Assembly (NCBI GenBank): GCA_044375105.1
Contig: JBILNK010000015.1
Coordinates: 1 to 39,021, forward strand
Source: JBIKLM01 sp044375105
GTDB taxonomy: Bacteria > Planctomycetota > UBA1135 > GCA-002686595
DNA: 39,021 nt
Direction: 5' to 3'
The first letter of the stretch is position 1. Every line of letters begins with the position of its first letter. A model generated the notes under the pieces. That model saw only the letters and a program-made list of their open reading frames with translations. It was not told the DNA's origin and ran no database searches. The position numbers and the translations under genes were made by a program. Below are positions 35,685-39,021 of this stretch, in pieces.

Positions 35685-37003
35685 TGCCCCGCTCGGTGGT
35701 TGGGCCGTTGCGCGACTCGGGCGCAACCTGGGTTCCGGCGCTCGCAGCCAAGCTGGCGCGCGCCGCGCGCGCACGCCGGCAGGCCCACGCCGCCTTCGCC
35801 CTGCTGCTGGGGCTGGCCGCGGCGGCCGCCAGCGCGGCCGCCCTGCTGGCCAGCGGCCTGGCCCTTTGGCCCGATCGCGACGGAGCCTTCGAGTTCGCCG
35901 CAGGGCAGGGCCCCTGGCCCTTGGCCTTGTGCCTGATGTGCGGCCTGGTCTGCGCCGCGGCCTTCTGGGTCGAGAGCCGCCTGGACGCTTTGGGGCTGGC
36001 CGATGCCCTGGACCGGGCCGAGGGCCATGGCGGCGAGCTGCGCACCGCTTTCGAGCTGTACGTCAGCCGCCCGGACCATCCGCTGCTCCCGGCCCTCTGC
36101 CGGCGCCTGTTGGCGCGCTCCCCAGGAGCGCAGCGCTGGCGCGCCCTGTCCCCGCCGGCCTGGCTCGGCCTGCTGCCTCTGCTGCTCTCCAGCGCGCTGC
36201 TGCTCGAGGCCCTGGGTCCCCGCGACCGCGCTCCCGCCGGCTTGCCGGAGCTGCTCGCGGGCGGCGCAGCACGGCTCGAAGAGGCCAGCTCCCTGGCCGC
36301 CGCCGAGGCCCTGCGCAACGCAGACCAGACCAGCCCCGCGGCGCGCGGAGCGCAGGCGGATCTGGCGCGGGTCGCCGTTTCCCGCGCCCAGTCTGCCTTC
36401 CAGGGCGCCGCGCTGAGGGCCAAGGAGCCCCGCTCCCGGGCCGAGCTGGCCGCGCGGATCGAGGAGGCGGAGGCGCGCCTGACCGAGCTGGAGGCCAGCC
36501 GGTTCGCCGTCGGTCAGGCGGCCGGCGCCATCGCCGAGGCCCGCGCGCGGCTGGACGCGGCCCGGCTTCTGGTGGCAGGCGGGGTGGGCCCCCGAAGCCG
36601 CCCCGGGGCCGGGTCCCCCGGGCGGCCGGGAGACGGCGGCCAACGGCCCCGGGAGGCGGGGCCTGCGGATGCCGTTGGCCCTGGCTCGGGCCCGGCGGAA
36701 TCGAGCGGCGAGCCGCAAGCCTCGGGGGGCGTGGCAGCGGATCCGGCCGGGGTAGCCGCTGCAGGTCCCACGGCAGGGGCGCTGGCCCAGGGGGGCGTCG
36801 CCGCGCCGTCGCCATCGGATCCGGAGGGCGATGACGACACCGCGCCGGGCCGGGGGACCTCCGCTCGCGAGTCCCCGGCTGCCGGGGCCAGCCCGTCGCC
36901 CGGCGGGCCGGCGTCCGCGACGGCGGGACCGGTGATCGGGGCCTCAGAGGCCCCGGTGGTCGCGGCCTGGGTGGAGCTCCAAGCGCGCCCGGGCGCCTTT
37001 TGA
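35684..37003 (+). CDS. Membrane protein with coiled-coil and disordered tail, function unknown
   Basis: A 439-residue protein with three likely membrane helices (about 37-61, 77-96 and 159-177). Between the second and third lies a segment DALDRAEGHGGELRTAFEL that recalls the start of DUF4175-type membrane proteins. An Ala/Glu-rich coiled-coil part follows (about 190-295), and then a long Gly/Pro/Ser/Ala-rich tail. The 1-nt overlap with the YdjY-domain gene supports its reality and a shared role in the envelope. I cannot assign a family. Confidence 0.7.
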   Translation: MPRSVVGPLRDSGATWVPALAAKLARAARARRQAHAAFALLLGLAAAAASAAALLASGLALWPDRDGAFEFAAGQGPWPLALCLMCGLVCAAAFWVESRLDALGLADALDRAEGHGGELRTAFELYVSRPDHPLLPALCRRLLARSPGAQRWRALSPPAWLGLLPLLLSSALLLEALGPRDRAPAGLPELLAGGAARLEEASSLAAAEALRNADQTSPAARGAQADLARVAVSRAQSAFQGAALRAKEPRSRAELAARIEEAEARLTELEASRFAVGQAAGAIAEARARLDAARLLVAGGVGPRSRPGAGSPGRPGDGGQRPREAGPADAVGPGSGPAESSGEPQASGGVAADPAGVAAAGPTAGALAQGGVAAPSPSDPEGDDDTAPGRGTSARESPAAGASPSPGGPASATAGPVIGASEAPVVAAWVELQARPGAF

Positions 37004-37184
37004 GTTGCGAGGTGGCCGGCGGGAAGGGAGCATCCTCGCCCCCCGGGGGCGGCCAGCCAGGCAACGTCCGTCCGCGAATCGCAAGCTCTGGCCTCGGACC
37101 GGACGAAACCGCACCGCTCAGGCGCTGGCGGAACGGGACCCCTCGGGGCACCGGGACGCGGCGGGCGCCGTCCAGCAACCTTCC

Positions 37185-38417
37185 ATGACTTCTGCCTTCG
37201 GCTCCGCTTCCCCCCGCGCCGGCTTGTGGCTGATCGGCGGCCGCGGGGCGATCTCGACCTGCGTGGTCCACGGTCTGCTGGGCCTCGAGCAGGGCTGGGT
37301 CGAACCGGTCGGCATGCTGAGCGTCGACCCTTGTTTCGCGCATCTGGGCCTGCTGGCGCCCGGCGCCTTCGCCCTGTCGGGCTGTGAGGTCCGCAGCGGC
37401 AGCATCGAGCACACCCGGCGCGAGCTCGAACGCCAGCACATCCTGCCGCCCGATCTGGCCCAGCGCTGCCAAGCCTCGGTCGAGCGCTATGACCGCGGGC
37501 TCAGCCCCGGCTTGCTGGACCCGGCGGATCGCGACAGCGGGGGGCTCTCCCTGGATGCCTTCGAACCCGGCACGCTGGCCCTGCTGGACGCATCGCCCCG
37601 TCAGCGCATCGCCCACGTGGTCGCTTGCCTGGAGGCCTTTCGCTGCCGGGAGTCCCTGGAGCGGTTGGTGGTGGTCAATCTGGCCAGCAGCGAGCGCTGG
37701 ATCGAGCCCTCGCCCAGCTGGGCCAGCCGGGCCGCCCTCGAGGCGGCCTTGGACCGCGGCGAGCCCCAGCCGGCCTCGCTGCTCTACGCCTATGCCGCCA
37801 TCCAGGCGGGCGCCGCCTTCGTCAACTTCACCCCCTCGACCGGAGCCACTCCGCCGGCCCTGGAGGCCTTCGCCGTGGAGCGCCGCGTGCCCCATTGCGG
37901 CAACGATGGCAAGACCGGCGAGACGCTGGTCAAGACCGCGCTGGCGCCCATGTTCGCGCACCGCCGGCTGCGGGTCCTCTCCTGGGCCGGATACAACATG
38001 CTCGGCAACCGCGACGGGGCGGTGCTCGAGGATCCCGAGCACAAGCGCGCCAAACTGCGCAACAAGGACGAGGTGCTGCGGCGCCTGCTCAACGCTCCCG
38101 AGCTCACCAGCCGCGTCGGCATCGATTTCGTGCCCTCCCTGGGCGATTGGAAGACCGCCATGGACTACGTCCACTTCGAGGGTTTCCTCGGGGCGCGCAT
38201 GAGCCTCCAATTCACCTGGACCGGCTCGGATTCCGCGCTCGCGGCGCCGCTGGTGATCGATCTGGTGCGCTTCGCCGAGCGCGCCCTGCGGGACCGCCGC
38301 GGCGGGCACCTGCGCGAACTGGCGCCCTACTTCAAGGCTCCCATCGGCGCCTCCAGCGACGATTTCCACCGCCAGGTGGACGAGCTCATGCGCTGGGCCC
38401 AAGGCCACGGGCGCTGA
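37185..38417 (+). CDS. ino1: Inositol-3-phosphate synthase
   Basis: A 410-residue enzyme that converts glucose 6-phosphate to 1L-myo-inositol 1-phosphate with bound NAD. Seen: an N-terminal NAD-binding LIGGRGAISTCVVHGL (14-29), FVNFTPSTG, the active-site loop CGNDGKTGETLVKT, SWAGYNMLGNRDG, and the C-terminal GIDFVPSLGDWKTAMDYV and SLQFTWTGSDSALAAPLVI. It is shorter than yeast Ino1 (533) and close to the bacterial and archaeal types. The ATG at 37185 starts 13 residues before the nucleotide-binding strand. The product could feed inositol phospholipids or compatible solutes. No partner genes are adjacent. Confidence 0.92.
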   Translation: MTSAFGSASPRAGLWLIGGRGAISTCVVHGLLGLEQGWVEPVGMLSVDPCFAHLGLLAPGAFALSGCEVRSGSIEHTRRELERQHILPPDLAQRCQASVERYDRGLSPGLLDPADRDSGGLSLDAFEPGTLALLDASPRQRIAHVVACLEAFRCRESLERLVVVNLASSERWIEPSPSWASRAALEAALDRGEPQPASLLYAYAAIQAGAAFVNFTPSTGATPPALEAFAVERRVPHCGNDGKTGETLVKTALAPMFAHRRLRVLSWAGYNMLGNRDGAVLEDPEHKRAKLRNKDEVLRRLLNAPELTSRVGIDFVPSLGDWKTAMDYVHFEGFLGARMSLQFTWTGSDSALAAPLVIDLVRFAERALRDRRGGHLRELAPYFKAPIGASSDDFHRQVDELMRWAQGHGR

Positions 38418-38475
38418 GCGGGCCCTCCGGCGACCTCTGGGGCCCGGAGCGGGACCCCGCGAGGCGAAAAACGTC

Positions 38476-38498
38476 CGGGCAGGCCCTTGGGCTGCCCG
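38476..38498. terminator. Hairpin downstream of inositol-3-phosphate synthase
   Basis: CGGGCAG and CTGCCCG form a 7-bp stem, with CCC/GGG continuing inside around TT after a single bulged G. It starts 59 nt after the stop. No T run follows. It lies between convergent genes. Confidence 0.45.
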
Positions 38499-38597
38499 AC
38501 CACGGCCGGCGGGCTCCCGGTGCAGGCGGCGCGATCGGGTCGCGCCGCCCCCGGCTCGCAGCCCAGGGGAGCCGGCCTGTGCCGCTCACCCCCTTGA

Positions 38598-38828
38598 TCA
38601 GCCGCCTTCGATCTCCTTGAGGAGCTTGTCGAACTCCTGATCCGCGTTCGATTGATCGATGGTCTTGGCCGCTTCGGCGGCGGCTTCCTCCGGGGTCGGG
38701 ATGGCGGGGGCTTCGGGGGCGCCGGCCGCGGGCCCGGCGGCGGAGCCGGACGGTTGGGACGATTCCTGCTTGGTGCAGCCGGCGATCAGCGCCGAGGAGA
38801 AGATCAGCGTGAGGAGCTGGGAACGCAT
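38598..38828 (-). CDS. Small lipoprotein, function unknown
   Basis: A 76-residue precursor with a typical lipoprotein signal: MRSQLLTLIFSSALIAGC, lipidated Cys18 in LIAGC. A Pro/Ala/Ser-rich linker and a short acidic helix (TPEEAAAEAAKTIDQ) follow. It carries no recognisable domain. It may act as a small envelope spacer or partner protein. The neighbouring gene further upstream on the minus strand is cut by the window edge. Confidence 0.75.
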   Translation of the reverse strand: MRSQLLTLIFSSALIAGCTKQESSQPSGSAAGPAAGAPEAPAIPTPEEAAAEAAKTIDQSNADQEFDKLLKEIEGG

Positions 38829-38914
38829 CGTGGGAGTGGGTTGAGGGGGGGCGGGGGGGCGGGACCAGGGGACAAGAGCGTCGGCCCGGTTGGGCGAGGA
38901 GTCGCGGGCCGTCC

Positions 38915-39021
38915 TCAGGGACGGCCGTTGCCTTGGGCCGGGCGCCCGCCGCCTTGAGCTGGCCGCTGGGCATCGCCACCCGCGGCGGGGCGCTGTGCAT
39001 CGCCGGCCGCCGGCCGCTGGG
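38915..39021 (-). CDS. C-terminal tail of an unknown protein rich in Gln, Arg, Pro and Gly (partial)
   Basis: In the minus-strand frame that ends with TGA at 38917-38915, the last 34 residues consist of repeated QRPA(A/Q)G-like units such as DAQRPAAGGDAQRPAQGG. The regular repetition in one frame only supports a real coding tail, which is probably disordered. The main body lies beyond the right edge, so no function can be given. The small lipoprotein gene follows 86 nt downstream. Confidence 0.55.
   Translation of the reverse strand, partial: QRPAAGDAQRPAAGGDAQRPAQGGGRPAQGNGRP

Overview
The window is a GC-rich (about 70% by eye) bacterial chromosome segment with roughly thirty protein genes, two serine tRNA genes and no mobile element, integrase, phage gene, rRNA or CRISPR array that I can see. 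Lineage is an inference. A DUF6677-type membrane protein, a YdjY-domain protein, several HEAT-like exported proteins, a bacterial inositol-3-phosphate synthase, ThyX and a ClpC/McsA pair together suggest a planctomycete-like bacterium. Shine-Dalgarno sequences are rare in front of genes, and GTG/TTG starts and 1-4 nt gene overlaps are common.

Left part (1-5.3 kb). On the minus strand lie an M48-type metalloprotease lipoprotein, a glycogen-synthase-like GT5 protein and a ROK sugar kinase cut by the window edge. On the plus strand is the cofactor-independent phosphoglycerate mutase gpmI. The M48 gene carries an uninterrupted run of 20 G (C in the coding sense) just after its start codon. The GlgA-like protein appears to have lost most of the catalytic residues known for GlgA.

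Fe-S block (5.3-11.1 kb). A complete iscR-iscS-iscU-iscA-hscB-hscA cluster runs on the minus strand in the order known from proteobacterial isc operons, but has no ferredoxin after hscA. HscB carries an N-terminal four-cysteine zinc site like eukaryotic HSC20. A perfect 16-bp GC-only stem sits between iscA and hscB.

Middle (11.1-23.5 kb). This holds a small zinc-ribbon protein, a hotdog thioesterase, two overlapping membrane-protein genes, dprA, a HEAT-like lipoprotein and clpC. A 925-bp gene-free stretch follows, then mcsA (clpC partner, no mcsB here), murD and a PEGA-domain lipoprotein. Between that lipoprotein and tRNA-Ser(GCU) lie two diverged 164-bp copies of the lipoprotein's start region.

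Right part (23.5-39.0 kb). This holds a YgjP-like metalloprotein, a bacterial PH-domain membrane protein, a xylAB xylose operon, tRNA-Ser(UGA), a DUF151 nuclease-like protein, and an overlapping chain of asparaginase II-type gene, nnrD and a large HEAT-like exported protein. Then come an unusual thyX with an insertion in its signature motif, a YdjY-domain protein coupled to a membrane protein, inositol-3-phosphate synthase, a small lipoprotein, and the Gln/Gly/Arg/Pro-rich tail of a gene cut by the right edge.

Most genes are ordinary housekeeping functions. The points most worth a second look are the motif-less GlgA, the homopolymer in the M48 gene, the complete ISC operon with its HSC20-like HscB, the insertion in ThyX, the tandem 164-bp duplication, and a family of short hairpins that share a core and lie 3' of genes.
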